The notes: generated from the sequence alone by a model not told the origin. A stretch of 26,627 nt of DNA from FEN-1297 sp964618785 (GCA_964618785.1 CAZUCY010000041.1:1-26627); one strand, 5' to 3'; positions 16,485 to 25,970 are shown, numbered from the stretch's first letter. Numbers and translations: made by a program.

Positions 16485-19286
16485 TTATTGTACGGATGTG
16501 AAATTATAATTTCCCGATTGAATTTGATAAACAGCTCTTCGATTTTCCAACCTTAAAAATTTAACGCCTTTCGCTGTTTCCGCCGGTTGCTTTCCCTCCC
16601 GTACGTTGCCGGAGGATTCAGCAGGAATATACACAATCGCAGAAGTATTGGCCGGAATAGATATGTTCCATAAAAATTTATTTTTTGTCTTCTTCCAACT
16701 GCTTTTAATTAATCCGTAAACGGAATTATAAGATGCATTTACAAAATCTAATTCATTAACTTCTACGGGATTCATGATAATCTCTTTAAATCCCGGATTT
16801 TCTATCCCGGTTTTAATACCTGCAAGATCTTCATAATACCAAACCATAAGATCGCCTAACAGCATAACATGATTTCCTGAGTTCATTGAAGGTTCTGCAG
16901 TAATTCCATTCCATAATTCCCAGATAGTGGTAGCTCCATTTTCAATCATATATCCCCAGCTTGGATAATCTTTGTTTGTTGCAATAGTATAAGCTAAATC
17001 CGGTCTGCCGTTGTCAGTTAGTGTGCGCATTATCCATTGGCCGCCCACTAATCCCGTACTAGTATGACTTTTAAATTCATGAGTTGTTTTGTAAACCAGG
17101 TTATCAAATACCCTGCTCCTTATATTTTGGGAAGGTATTTCAAAATATAAAGCAAGAGCATTTGCGGTTACTGTATTGTTTGCATAATACAAACTATCGT
17201 TGTTTAAATAAGCAGTGTTTATTGCATTTCTTACCCGGCTTGCCAACGACTCAAATCCGTTTTCATCTTCCGGTTTATTCAGAAGGCGAGCATTGAATTT
17301 CATTAAATTCAAACAATAATAAAAATATGCCGAACCTATAAAATCACCCGGAGTTTGTTTACCCGGGTCCTTTGAATGTATCAGCTCCGGGTTTTCCGGA
17401 GGCATACACCAATCGCCGTAAGAATCTGCCGGAAGAAGATAATCTTTCATATATTTATCGCGCATGTAAAAAAGCCATCTTTTCATCACATCATAATTAT
17501 CGGCAATTACCTTAATGTTTCCGAATTGCCGGTACAGATTATCCGGGACAAGAATTATTGAGGACGGCCAATCCATATTATCGCCGCCATAAATTGGCCC
17601 ATATTCCCAGGGAGCAATATCCGGTATGCTGCCGCCTGGTCTTTGTGCATCCGTAATATCTGTCATCCATTTTGAGTAAAGCATATTATTATTCAAAACA
17701 AAACTTTCACCATAAGAATTTATTGAACGGTCCCCTAAAAATCCCATACGTTCATCACGCTGCGGACAATCAGTAGGTATCCCCTGGTAATTGCTGCGTA
17801 TCGTCCAATAAGCGGCTTTATATATTTTATTAAGCATCTTATTAGATGTTTCAATATACCCTAAAGTTGCCATTTCATCATAAACTACTTTTCCTATTAT
17901 CGAATTAAGCTCTGGTTTATACGATAGCCCTGTCACTTCAACATACCTGAAACCATGATATGTAAAACACGGTTCCCATTTTTCTTCACCTTTTCCTTTG
18001 AATGTATATATATCTGTAGATTCTGCGGTGCGTAGATTAGCCGTATAAATTGAACCGTCTTTATTAATTCTCTCGGCAAACCTCATTTTTACAGCCGTTC
18101 CCTTCGCCCCTTTAGCCGATATTTGAACCCATCCTGCAATGTTCTGTCCCATATCAAAAACATATTCGCCGGGTTTTATTCCCTTAACAGAAATTGGGTG
18201 TACTATATCCAATATTTTTATATTAGGATTTGGTTGAGATGCGATATTATTCGAAGGAGCATTTACCAATTGTACATTTATCCAATTTGCATCATTAAAT
18301 CCCGGTTTATTCCAGCCTGGAATTTCTTTTCTTGCATCATATATTTCACCATCATATTCATTGTTGGAACGAATTGGACCATCTGCCGTAACTTTCCATG
18401 ACCCGTCGCTACAAATTGTTTTATGCGTACCGTCTTTCATTTCAATTTCCAATTGCAACAACATTTTCGGAAAACCATAGTTAATTATGGTTGGTGTTCC
18501 AAAACCAGGCTGGGAGGTAGGTCTCATAGTAAAAAAGCGACCGTTGCCAAGTACCACTCCAATTGCATTTTTGTTTTTGTTAATAAGTTTGGTTACATCA
18601 AAAGTATTGTAATAATCTCTTTTAAAATAGTCGGATAATGTTGGCGACAATACCTGATCCCCTGCTTTCCTGCCATTAATGTATAATTCATAAAGACCTA
18701 GACCGCATACATATACTACGGCTTTCTTAATATTATTATCAACTTTAAACTCTTTTCTAAAATAACGTGCAGAAAGTTTGGAATGCAGAGAGTCCGGTTC
18801 ATCCCATGAGAATGACTTATCAAGACCTATCCACGTTGCCTGCCAATCGGGTTTGCTTAAAAGTCCCATACTCCATTTTGCGGGCTTACTCCATATTGAT
18901 TCACCCTCATTTGTCCAAACGCATACTTTCCAATAATATTCTGTTCTGCTAACCAGAGCTTTGCCATTATACAAAATATTTAATGTACTATCTGAAATAA
19001 TTTTTTGAGAATCCCAAATATCACCCTGATTAGATAATAGTTTTTCAATTGAAGAAGCGACAATGATTTGATAAGCCGTCTGCTTAATATTTCTTTCATT
19101 ACTCATTAATTCCCAACTTAGGCATGGATGTTTAATATCGATACCCAACGGATTTGAAAGATATTCGCATTTTAGGTTTTCAATAGTAACCTTTGCATAA
19201 GCATCGGAGTTTAAATTTGCTTTTTTTTGCGCAAATAAATTTGAAGACAAGAAAAGTATAAAAATTATAAGTGGCAGTTGTTTCAT
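16485..19286 (-). CDS. secreted GH78 alpha-L-rhamnosidase
   Basis: Protein of 933 residues that should hydrolyse terminal alpha-L-rhamnose by inversion. After the signal peptide (MKQLPL to LFAQ, 1-20) come beta domains, beginning with the typical IENLKCEYLSNPLGID and including a jelly-roll region (about 170-335). The catalytic (alpha/alpha)6 barrel follows. It carries DCPQRDERMGFLGD (506-519), where E512 is the expected general acid, and TTIWELWNG (786-794), where E790 is the expected base. A C-terminal beta-sandwich completes the standard layout. I chose the ATG at 19286 rather than the one 20 codons upstream at 19346: AAAGGA precedes it by 7 bases, and a clean signal peptide starts there. 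All family marks are intact. It stands 88 bases after the T9SS protein gene and 73 before the esterase, consistent with one transcript. Confidence 0.95.
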   Translation of the reverse strand: MKQLPLIIFILFLSSNLFAQKKANLNSDAYAKVTIENLKCEYLSNPLGIDIKHPCLSWELMSNERNIKQTAYQIIVASSIEKLLSNQGDIWDSQKIISDSTLNILYNGKALVSRTEYYWKVCVWTNEGESIWSKPAKWSMGLLSKPDWQATWIGLDKSFSWDEPDSLHSKLSARYFRKEFKVDNNIKKAVVYVCGLGLYELYINGRKAGDQVLSPTLSDYFKRDYYNTFDVTKLINKNKNAIGVVLGNGRFFTMRPTSQPGFGTPTIINYGFPKMLLQLEIEMKDGTHKTICSDGSWKVTADGPIRSNNEYDGEIYDARKEIPGWNKPGFNDANWINVQLVNAPSNNIASQPNPNIKILDIVHPISVKGIKPGEYVFDMGQNIAGWVQISAKGAKGTAVKMRFAERINKDGSIYTANLRTAESTDIYTFKGKGEEKWEPCFTYHGFRYVEVTGLSYKPELNSIIGKVVYDEMATLGYIETSNKMLNKIYKAAYWTIRSNYQGIPTDCPQRDERMGFLGDRSINSYGESFVLNNNMLYSKWMTDITDAQRPGGSIPDIAPWEYGPIYGGDNMDWPSSIILVPDNLYRQFGNIKVIADNYDVMKRWLFYMRDKYMKDYLLPADSYGDWCMPPENPELIHSKDPGKQTPGDFIGSAYFYYCLNLMKFNARLLNKPEDENGFESLASRVRNAINTAYLNNDSLYYANNTVTANALALYFEIPSQNIRSRVFDNLVYKTTHEFKSHTSTGLVGGQWIMRTLTDNGRPDLAYTIATNKDYPSWGYMIENGATTIWELWNGITAEPSMNSGNHVMLLGDLMVWYYEDLAGIKTGIENPGFKEIIMNPVEVNELDFVNASYNSVYGLIKSSWKKTKNKFLWNISIPANTSAIVYIPAESSGNVREGKQPAETAKGVKFLRLENRRAVYQIQSGNYNFTSVQ

Positions 19287-19293
19287 AAAAGTT

Positions 19294-19299
19294 TCCTTT
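19294..19299 (-). promoter_or_regulatory. ribosome binding site deciding the GH78 start
   Basis: AAAGGA on the minus strand, 7 bases before the ATG at 19286. It lies within the extra codons of the longer reading (start 19346), whose first 20 residues carry no export signal and interrupt the signal-peptide layout. Confidence 0.65.
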
Positions 19300-19374
19300 A
19301 AACTACGATCCAAGGAAGGATAAGGATGTTTATAATATTTGATCAAAGAGTATTAAAATATTTTTGCTGTTAAG

Positions 19375-22300
19375 TTATTTTAAAAGAATCATCTTCTTTG
19401 TTAATGAAAAATTACCGGATTGTATTCTATAAATATAGATCCCTGATGCTAATTTTGAAGCGTCAAAATTTACAACATAGTTACCCGTTTTTTGTTCCTG
19501 GTTAACTAATGTTGCAATTTCCTGGCCTAATAAATTATATACTTTTAAAGTAACTAACCCGCTTTTGGCTATGCTGTATTTAATTTCAGTTGACGGGTTG
19601 AATGGATTAGGATAGTTTTGAGATAATGAATAATTAGCTGGAAAAGAATTATTGCCTTGTTTAACAGAAGTTATTTCCATCTTGTTTAATAATACCGATA
19701 CGGTATTATCAGTGTAATTCGCTGTAACAATATCCGGTTTGCCGTCTCCATTCAAGTCAGCAATTGCAATGGAGTACGGTAAGGCTCCTGTGGAAAAATC
19801 AGATTTTACAGAAAAGGCAGCAGTAGATGATCCTGTTGAAGTTGTGTCAATTAAAACAGATACTGTATTAAGTGTAAGATCTGTTACAACAATATCCGGT
19901 TTACCATCTCCATTAACATCGGCAGTTGCTACAAAGTAAGGTGTAGCTCCTGTACTAAAATCTGACTTAGCAGCAAAGGTAACTGTTGAAGATCCGGTTG
20001 GAGTTGTGTTTAATAAGACCGATACTGTATTATTACCGTAATTAGCTGCTATAATATCCGGCTTGCCATCGCCGTTCACATCAGAAGTTGTAACAGAGTA
20101 AGGTCTGGACCCTACGGCAAAATCAGATTTTGCAGAAAATGTAGGAGTAGCTGCACCGGTTGAGGTTGTATTTAATAAAACCGATACGGTACTATCACTA
20201 TTATTTGCTGTAACAATATCCGGTTTGCCGTCACCATTAACATCGGCAACTGCAACCGAAAAAGGATGGTTCCCTACGGCAAAATCAGCTTTAGCAGAAA
20301 AACTAGGAACAGAAGCGCCAGTCTGAGTTGTGTTTATTAAAACCGATACGGTATTATCATTATGATTCGCAACAACAATATCCGGTTTGCCGTCACCATT
20401 CACGTCAGCAATTCCGACAGAAACGGGAGATGATCCCAGGGTAAAATCAGTCTTAGCGGAGAAGCTGGGAGTTGATGAACCGGTTGGAGTTGTGTTTAAC
20501 AAAACCGATAAGGTATTATCAAGGACATTTGCTACAACAATATCCGGCTTGCCGTCACCATTGACATCGGCAATTGCTACTGAATACGGATTTGTTCCTG
20601 TCGTAAAATCAGTCTTAGTAGAAAAGCTGGGGGTGGAAGAACCGGTTGAAGTGGTGTTTAAAAGAACCGACACATTATTATTATTTTGATTCGCTGCAAT
20701 AATATCCGGCTTGCCGTCACCATTGACATCGGCAATTGCTACGGAGTACGCACCTGTACCTGTGGTAAAATCAACTTTAGAATAAAAGTTGACTGTCTGT
20801 GCTGAAATGGGCCTCGATGAAATATGCAAGGATGAATATTCCAATTCTCTGGTGTAGTATTCCGTAGGACCGAATGCCTCCTGGCTTGCTCCGTAAGTCG
20901 CATACATGTCAGACCACCCATGCCCCTGATCGGTTCCGATTAAACCGGGGTTATGACAGAGATATGCGTTGGCATCTTCTGAAAGATATGGAGGAGCGCC
21001 GCCATTCCAGCTGATACCATCTGTAGAAGTTAGCGTATAAACTCCACTACCTTTAGCTTCTACGTCGCTTACAGCCACAAATTCATTCAAACTATCCACA
21101 AATTTTGCATCTAGTGCCGAATTTACATTTGTTTTAATTGGCGATCCCCAGCTTAATCCATCGGTAGATTTTCGTAAATACACTCCGGGCCCTGCAGATT
21201 CAGATTGACTATAATACCACAGCCACCAGTAACCTTGAGTGATAACTACACTTGGTGAACCTGTGCCATAACCGGCTACTCCTCCGTTTGCAGCTGTCAC
21301 TACCGGAGTTGTGGGATTTAGAGTCCAGTTGATTCCATCTATAGAAGTAAGCCTGAAAATCTGATTCCACGTTGTATTAATAGCTAAAGCTGATACAAAC
21401 ATATAATATGTACTGGCAGGTGGATTCGACGACGACATGAACCTTATAACCGATGGATCACCCCAGCACCAATCCTCACCGTTATTGTTAACTAAAATAT
21501 TAGTTGGAGTTATAGTGCACCTCACCGGTCTGAGATCAAAATCTTTAAGAGCTGCGGGGTCCAAAGTCGGGGTTTCCACATACCAAACATTATCCTGTGA
21601 ATCTCCATCCTGAGTTCCACCGCCAAACCATATTTTGAATATACCGGCATTATTCGTTCCTGTATCATAGAAACCTGATGCAGAGTAACTTCCATACCGC
21701 TTGTGAAAAACAGTTCCTAAGAAATGTGAGGTCACGGTTTGATTCCCAATGTTAGTCGAAGATCCGGGAACAATGTTATTTGTCAGTTTTATACTGTACA
21801 AGAAAGTACGCTGATGTCCGCAATTATTAGCGTTCCCTGGTGAAATATAGTTGTTAGCTACCCTGAACTTTATAACAGATATCTGAGATAGCTGATCAGA
21901 AGTAAAGCCGCCAAGTGAGAAAGTATCAGTATAAATAGTATTTGAAGCTCTGTCCAACATTGGAGTTAATGTAAGCCATTCGCCGCCGTTTGCCTGGGTA
22001 AATACAAGCGCCTGCATTACAACATTCTTCGAAGAATCACTATTCCAGCCATTCCATTTTATTTGAATATTGGAATAACCGTTCCAGTTCTGGTAATTCG
22101 ATGTCCATGTTTCCCATGAGTAAATCTTTCCGGAAGTAGGGATATATAATTGATAATCCATATCCCCATATCCGGTATACCCGGAGACGCTATCACTATT
22201 ACCGAAAATATCCCAATAGTTCATATTGTCGGTTGAATCGGTAGTGGCAGACATAATACTACCGGTTACTCCGGGAGTGTAATTGTACGATGCTCTTGCA

Positions 22301-22488
22301 CTTGTCCAGAAACGCGGAGCATATTCGCCGACTCTAACATACCACATGCTGTCAACACCCTCTTCAAAAGTTGCTTCGTCATAAACAACCATACTTTCCT
22401 GAACTGCGTAACGGTTTGAGCTGCCTGTTTGTGCAAATAAATTTATACTTAAATAAAGAAACACGAAAAAGATTATTAGTTTTTTCAT
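19375..22488 (-). CDS. T9SS-exported protein with beta-propeller and seven FG-GAP/VCBS repeats
   Basis: Protein of 1037 residues. Signal peptide 1-20 (LFAQ). Residues about 30-240 look like a beta-sandwich. Residues about 255-560 look like a propeller of the type seen in GH43/GH32-like enzymes and binding proteins: FKIWFGGG, WCWGDPSVI (340-348), and three T/S-x-DGxxW turns (about 391-398, 441-447, 488-494). Residues 571-936 are seven 54-residue repeats (the last one 42), each with D-x-NGDGKPDI, a calcium-binding FG-GAP/VCBS loop. Residues 955-1037 are a type A T9SS sorting domain (NYPNPFNPST, SGIYIYRI, ending KKMILLK). The protein is expected at the cell surface or in the medium, where it may bind or cut the polysaccharide; catalytic residues cannot be fixed. 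A weak GGA lies before the ATG. It is the only intact T9SS cargo of the cluster. Confidence 0.92.
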   Translation of the reverse strand: MKKLIIFFVFLYLSINLFAQTGSSNRYAVQESMVVYDEATFEEGVDSMWYVRVGEYAPRFWTSARASYNYTPGVTGSIMSATTDSTDNMNYWDIFGNSDSVSGYTGYGDMDYQLYIPTSGKIYSWETWTSNYQNWNGYSNIQIKWNGWNSDSSKNVVMQALVFTQANGGEWLTLTPMLDRASNTIYTDTFSLGGFTSDQLSQISVIKFRVANNYISPGNANNCGHQRTFLYSIKLTNNIVPGSSTNIGNQTVTSHFLGTVFHKRYGSYSASGFYDTGTNNAGIFKIWFGGGTQDGDSQDNVWYVETPTLDPAALKDFDLRPVRCTITPTNILVNNNGEDWCWGDPSVIRFMSSSNPPASTYYMFVSALAINTTWNQIFRLTSIDGINWTLNPTTPVVTAANGGVAGYGTGSPSVVITQGYWWLWYYSQSESAGPGVYLRKSTDGLSWGSPIKTNVNSALDAKFVDSLNEFVAVSDVEAKGSGVYTLTSTDGISWNGGAPPYLSEDANAYLCHNPGLIGTDQGHGWSDMYATYGASQEAFGPTEYYTRELEYSSLHISSRPISAQTVNFYSKVDFTTGTGAYSVAIADVNGDGKPDIIAANQNNNNVSVLLNTTSTGSSTPSFSTKTDFTTGTNPYSVAIADVNGDGKPDIVVANVLDNTLSVLLNTTPTGSSTPSFSAKTDFTLGSSPVSVGIADVNGDGKPDIVVANHNDNTVSVLINTTQTGASVPSFSAKADFAVGNHPFSVAVADVNGDGKPDIVTANNSDSTVSVLLNTTSTGAATPTFSAKSDFAVGSRPYSVTTSDVNGDGKPDIIAANYGNNTVSVLLNTTPTGSSTVTFAAKSDFSTGATPYFVATADVNGDGKPDIVVTDLTLNTVSVLIDTTSTGSSTAAFSVKSDFSTGALPYSIAIADLNGDGKPDIVTANYTDNTVSVLLNKMEITSVKQGNNSFPANYSLSQNYPNPFNPSTEIKYSIAKSGLVTLKVYNLLGQEIATLVNQEQKTGNYVVNFDASKLASGIYIYRIQSGNFSLTKKMILLK
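19681..20778 (-). repeat. seven tandem 162-base units encoding FG-GAP/VCBS repeats
   Basis: Six full units of 162 bases and one of 126 bases run in frame. Each encodes K-x-DF, a YSVA-like strand, ADVNGDGKPDI, and NNTVSVLLNTT followed by TGSST. Adjacent units share long DNA runs: 20539-20580 and 20701-20742 are identical over 42 bases. This suggests expansion by unequal recombination. Confidence 0.95.
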
Positions 22489-22634
22489 TTTATTTTCCAG
22501 AATTTTTTAAAAATTCCCCACAATCATAAAAAAAAATTAACGGGAACTAAACCTAATCTATCAGATTTATTGTTGTCCGCTTTTCCCCATATAGAATTAT
22601 TTATACTCATATTAATTTTAAAGGTGTCATTTTT
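22489..22634. other. spacer before the T9SS protein gene
   Basis: AT-rich stretch holding the ribosome binding site of the next gene. A 28-codon frame (22620-22534, minus strand, starting MSINNSIWGKADNN) is open but has no known match and no good ribosome binding site; I do not call it a gene. Confidence 0.4.
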
Positions 22635-22751
22635 TTATCGAAAAATCCCCGATTGTCCCGCAGGGACGGATTCCCGGATTCTATACATATAAATTCCAAT
22701 TGTTAATTTTGACATATCAAAGTTTGTAAGATAGGTGCCGACTATTGTCAT
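22635..22751 (-). pseudogene. orphan fragment of a T9SS C-terminal sorting domain
   Basis: The minus strand reads VGTYLTNFDMSKLTIGIYMYRI in one open frame (residues 4-25 of a 38-codon stretch ending in TAA at 22635-22637). This matches residue for residue the GNYVVNFDASKLASGIYIYRI part of the intact sorting domain at 19375-22488. Just upstream, in other frames, QVIFNK (about 22770-22752) resembles the preceding ATLVN part. The tail after YRIRES is lost and replaced by a stretch with a perfect 13-base palindrome. The fragment begins 28 bases after the stop of the 1075-residue reading frame, so it may be what remains of that protein's own lost sorting domain or of a deleted neighbour. Confidence 0.75.
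22655..22667. repeat. short GC-rich palindrome
   Basis: GTCCCGCAGGGAC: stem of 5 G/C-rich pairs around GCA, in an otherwise AT-rich spacer and located exactly where the T9SS remnant stops matching. It looks like one of the small dispersed palindromes found in many bacterial genomes; no second copy was seen in this window. Confidence 0.5.
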
Positions 22752-22778
22752 TTATTAAAAATGACCTGCATTTTTATT

Positions 22779-25700
22779 TTACTGCTTGGAGCCTCTTGTT
22801 ACCAGGTTTATGCCAAATATTCCAACATTTGCATCTAAAGTGGAAAGCTCAATGGCAAATTTCTCAAGTATTCTTTCAGGATCAGTCTTTACCGAAAAAG
22901 CCGAGACAAATTTTGCGAAGCCTAACTTATAGATTGCAACATTACTGGCAAATGGCAACATCGTGCAGTCAATATTTTTTCCGTAGATGAGAGGAACGCT
23001 TTCTACAAAACCATCTTTATAGTAAAGTTTTATGTCTCCGACCTGCATTCCGGTAAGCCGGATCTGACATTCACTAGCAGCAAGAAAATCTAGTCCCATA
23101 ATCTTTGTGCCCACTTTAAATTCTGCCCGCTCAGGCTTACTGGATATAGTTTCTCTATCTGAGTATGAATCAGAAGAACCTACTTCCAATACCATCATGT
23201 TTTGCCCTTTTGCCTTAACGCTGAAGTGATAATTACCAATTGTTATTTGTCCGACATCATCCTGCACGTTATCAAGGTATCCTGTGAAATCAAAATATTG
23301 CTGATCCAAACGCCAAAAATTTTTACCCCAGATAAAACCACTATTGTATCTGTCATTTAATGGTAAGTTTTCCCTGGTACCTTTAAGCACAACTTGTTCA
23401 TCGGGTTTCTGTGTTTCACCGCCAAAATCCAGTTCATAGGGTGTCAGACCATTCCTGTCAGCTAGGAAAAAAACTTTTTTACCGGTATTCTCTCCCAGGA
23501 TACCGCTTAGCAGTCTGCCTTCAATTTTGAAAGTCTTGAAAATTTGCTGCGGATCATCTACGGAATATCCATCACCGGGAAGTGTCCATTTAATTGTGTC
23601 GTTTCTTATATCCGACGGTGGATTCCATTCATTTTTCATTTTCGCGAATATGACATCGATTGTATGAACCATTGCCGGTTCACACTTTATCTCAAGCGTA
23701 CCGCCGACAGTTTTAGAAATTTTATTATACTGTATCTGTTTCCCATCTGCTAGGGCGCTACTAACAGTTCTGCCCTCTAGTTGTATCTTGAAGATCAGAC
23801 CCTGTTTGTGAGCAGAGCTCAGTCTATACTGATAACGAAGTCCTTTTGAAGTCACCGACATTTCGATATTGCCGGCATGCAATCTTGCCTTATCCCACTC
23901 CTTTGGAATAGCCGGATGCCAGTATAACGGTTCATTAACCGTCCGATTTTCTAAACCAAAGAGACCGCTGATTACAGCATGAGCATATTCTCCTGCAGGA
24001 TTACTAAAACAATAACTGCCCACTCCCCAACCGGTAATGGAATTGAACTCTGGGAAACTGCCGGGTGAATCTGTCAAGATCGTAGCGCCGAGCGCTGAAC
24101 CATGTAGGAGCGCCCAACCTCTTTTTGAGCATCCCGCACTGAAATAAGCTTCTGCTGCTTCAGACATCTGAAGACCCATAACAGCGTCATTGCCAAAAAG
24201 ATCAGGTTTAAAATCACCAGCCCGCATCAAGTCGTCGCTAATCCAAAGCCGCTGATCACATGCTCGCAGCGCCAACCAATTGTATTCAGCGGGCAAATCT
24301 GAATAAAGTTGACCAAAAACAAAATCAGTATAATAGCTTGATTTCTGAACTTTTCCATCTGGTGTCAACGCTGAAGCAAACCGTCCCTCATCAGAAATCC
24401 AGAGCCTGTTTAGTATTTCACTACGTACATGGTCAGCCTGATGATGCCACAATTGAGCGCTCATGGTATCATTTTGTCGTTGTGCCATATCTGCCATCAT
24501 ATTAAGTAGACCACACACCATAAGACTTGGTGATGCTGCATCGCCTGGAAGTTGCAGATGATCAGATTGATACAAAAATGCATTACAACCAAAATGCCAA
24601 TTTAATAGCCCATTTCCATCGGGGTCTCTAACATCAAGCATTGTCTTAAAATTGCGTCGAGTCCATTCCCATACCTTGCTTAATGTTTCATTATCTCCCG
24701 TTGCTTTCCAATATCGCCATAATTGTAGAATGTAGTAAGGTAAACCCTCATCAGGATATTCTGCAGTATATTTATCTCGTGTTCCGTCTGCATTAAATAC
24801 ATAACCAGGACCTTCAGAGCGATTACCAAAAAACAAAATGGCATTTTTTGCACGCTCAATCTGACCAAGACTTATAGCTGCTGATATTTGGTAATTATTG
24901 CAGAAATAAGAATTCCATTGATGTATACCCTCAAACCAACCTGGTGAAGTATAACTATACTCAAGATTCAGTATAGATGCATAAAAGCCGGTATTCAGAA
25001 TACTGTCGGGAGTTTCGATCTGGTAATCAGTGAGTAAACTATCATAATATTGCTTTGCGGCAATGGTAGAGATTCCCAACATCTTCATATCGAAATGAGC
25101 ATCGCTTTCTCTCAACAGAAAACGCATTGTTGCCTTGCCTGCGGAAAGTGTCTTGCTGAAAACAGCTCGTTGTTTTATGTCACCCTCATTTTTTACTATT
25201 CTTACTAAGTCGCAGCCATTACATTCAGCCACCGCTGCATAGTTATTTTTCGGATCCTTTAAGTAAACTTGGTTTTTATCCAGTCGTAATTCATCGTTTC
25301 CTTCTTCTTCGGGACAAACTGTAATATACGGTGGAAAGAAACTTATGAATTTTAAGTCAGCTCCACCAAAGGTAATGTCGAACTGCGCATCAGTGGGTAC
25401 ATCATTGAGGTTATATGCAGTAACTGTTACTGCTATGGCGTTATTCCCGATCAGCAGCCCCTCAATTTTAAAAGTAAGCTTTTCGTTCACGAGTTCTACA
25501 TTGTGAACTGTCCCCCAAGGATAAAATCTTACTATAGTTTTGCCGCTGTCATCAAGCCAGAAGTTCTTTCCTGCTATAGTACACCTAATCCTCACATCGC
25601 CCAGCATGTCGAAATGAGGGTTTAATTCTGATGTTCGGTCCGTTTTTACTAATGAAAATCGAGGCAAATCACCACTTACAAACCAACATGGATCCCTTCT

Positions 25701-25970
25701 TACTATATAGTTAAACCGCCAGGGACCACTCTTAGGTAAATCGTAGCCGCTTTCTAATTGTAGATACATTTTCCACCAAACGCTGTCAGATGGCCAGACT
25801 TCGTATTTGCATCCTTCCCAGTTCCCCTCATAAACACACTTCTCATTAACAATTTTGTATGAAGGCTCCCGAAATGGTTTATTGAAAAATCCATCGAAGG
25901 ATTGCGCTTCAATAATTATCGGGAATAATATTAATATGAAACACGATCGTAAAATAAATTTCCCTTTCAT
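22779..25970 (-). CDS. large secreted six-hairpin glycosidase-like protein
   Basis: Protein of 1063 residues from the ATG at 25970 (1075 if read from 26006). The shorter start gives a standard signal peptide (MKGKFILRSC to IIEAQ); neither start has a clear ribosome binding site. Residues about 30-310 are beta-rich. About 320-690 form a helical toroid of the glycosidase type: PGWFEGIHQWNSYF (343-356), YPDEGLPYYILQLWRYW (405-421), LYQSDHLQLPGDAASPS (466-482), PEFNSITGWG (640-649) and NPAGEYAHAV (657-666). E347, D407, E408 and E661 are the most promising acidic residues. A further ~300 residues form beta-rich C-terminal domains, perhaps carbohydrate-binding. I cannot name the family and infer a glycosidase from the fold pattern. 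It leads the run of genes after the candidate promoter and is followed by a sorting-domain fragment that it may have lost. Confidence 0.88.
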   Translation of the reverse strand: MKGKFILRSCFILILFPIIIEAQSFDGFFNKPFREPSYKIVNEKCVYEGNWEGCKYEVWPSDSVWWKMYLQLESGYDLPKSGPWRFNYIVRRDPCWFVSGDLPRFSLVKTDRTSELNPHFDMLGDVRIRCTIAGKNFWLDDSGKTIVRFYPWGTVHNVELVNEKLTFKIEGLLIGNNAIAVTVTAYNLNDVPTDAQFDITFGGADLKFISFFPPYITVCPEEEGNDELRLDKNQVYLKDPKNNYAAVAECNGCDLVRIVKNEGDIKQRAVFSKTLSAGKATMRFLLRESDAHFDMKMLGISTIAAKQYYDSLLTDYQIETPDSILNTGFYASILNLEYSYTSPGWFEGIHQWNSYFCNNYQISAAISLGQIERAKNAILFFGNRSEGPGYVFNADGTRDKYTAEYPDEGLPYYILQLWRYWKATGDNETLSKVWEWTRRNFKTMLDVRDPDGNGLLNWHFGCNAFLYQSDHLQLPGDAASPSLMVCGLLNMMADMAQRQNDTMSAQLWHHQADHVRSEILNRLWISDEGRFASALTPDGKVQKSSYYTDFVFGQLYSDLPAEYNWLALRACDQRLWISDDLMRAGDFKPDLFGNDAVMGLQMSEAAEAYFSAGCSKRGWALLHGSALGATILTDSPGSFPEFNSITGWGVGSYCFSNPAGEYAHAVISGLFGLENRTVNEPLYWHPAIPKEWDKARLHAGNIEMSVTSKGLRYQYRLSSAHKQGLIFKIQLEGRTVSSALADGKQIQYNKISKTVGGTLEIKCEPAMVHTIDVIFAKMKNEWNPPSDIRNDTIKWTLPGDGYSVDDPQQIFKTFKIEGRLLSGILGENTGKKVFFLADRNGLTPYELDFGGETQKPDEQVVLKGTRENLPLNDRYNSGFIWGKNFWRLDQQYFDFTGYLDNVQDDVGQITIGNYHFSVKAKGQNMMVLEVGSSDSYSDRETISSKPERAEFKVGTKIMGLDFLAASECQIRLTGMQVGDIKLYYKDGFVESVPLIYGKNIDCTMLPFASNVAIYKLGFAKFVSAFSVKTDPERILEKFAIELSTLDANVGIFGINLVTRGSKQ

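Noticed and set aside
19681..20778. Regularly spaced repeats as a possible CRISPR array
   Set aside because: The 162-base period is a continuous in-frame coding repeat with FG-GAP motifs; there are no short repeats separated by unique spacers.
22534..22620. 28-codon minus-strand frame before the T9SS gene
   Set aside because: Short, no ribosome binding site and no recognisable family; it may be chance or another decayed scrap.
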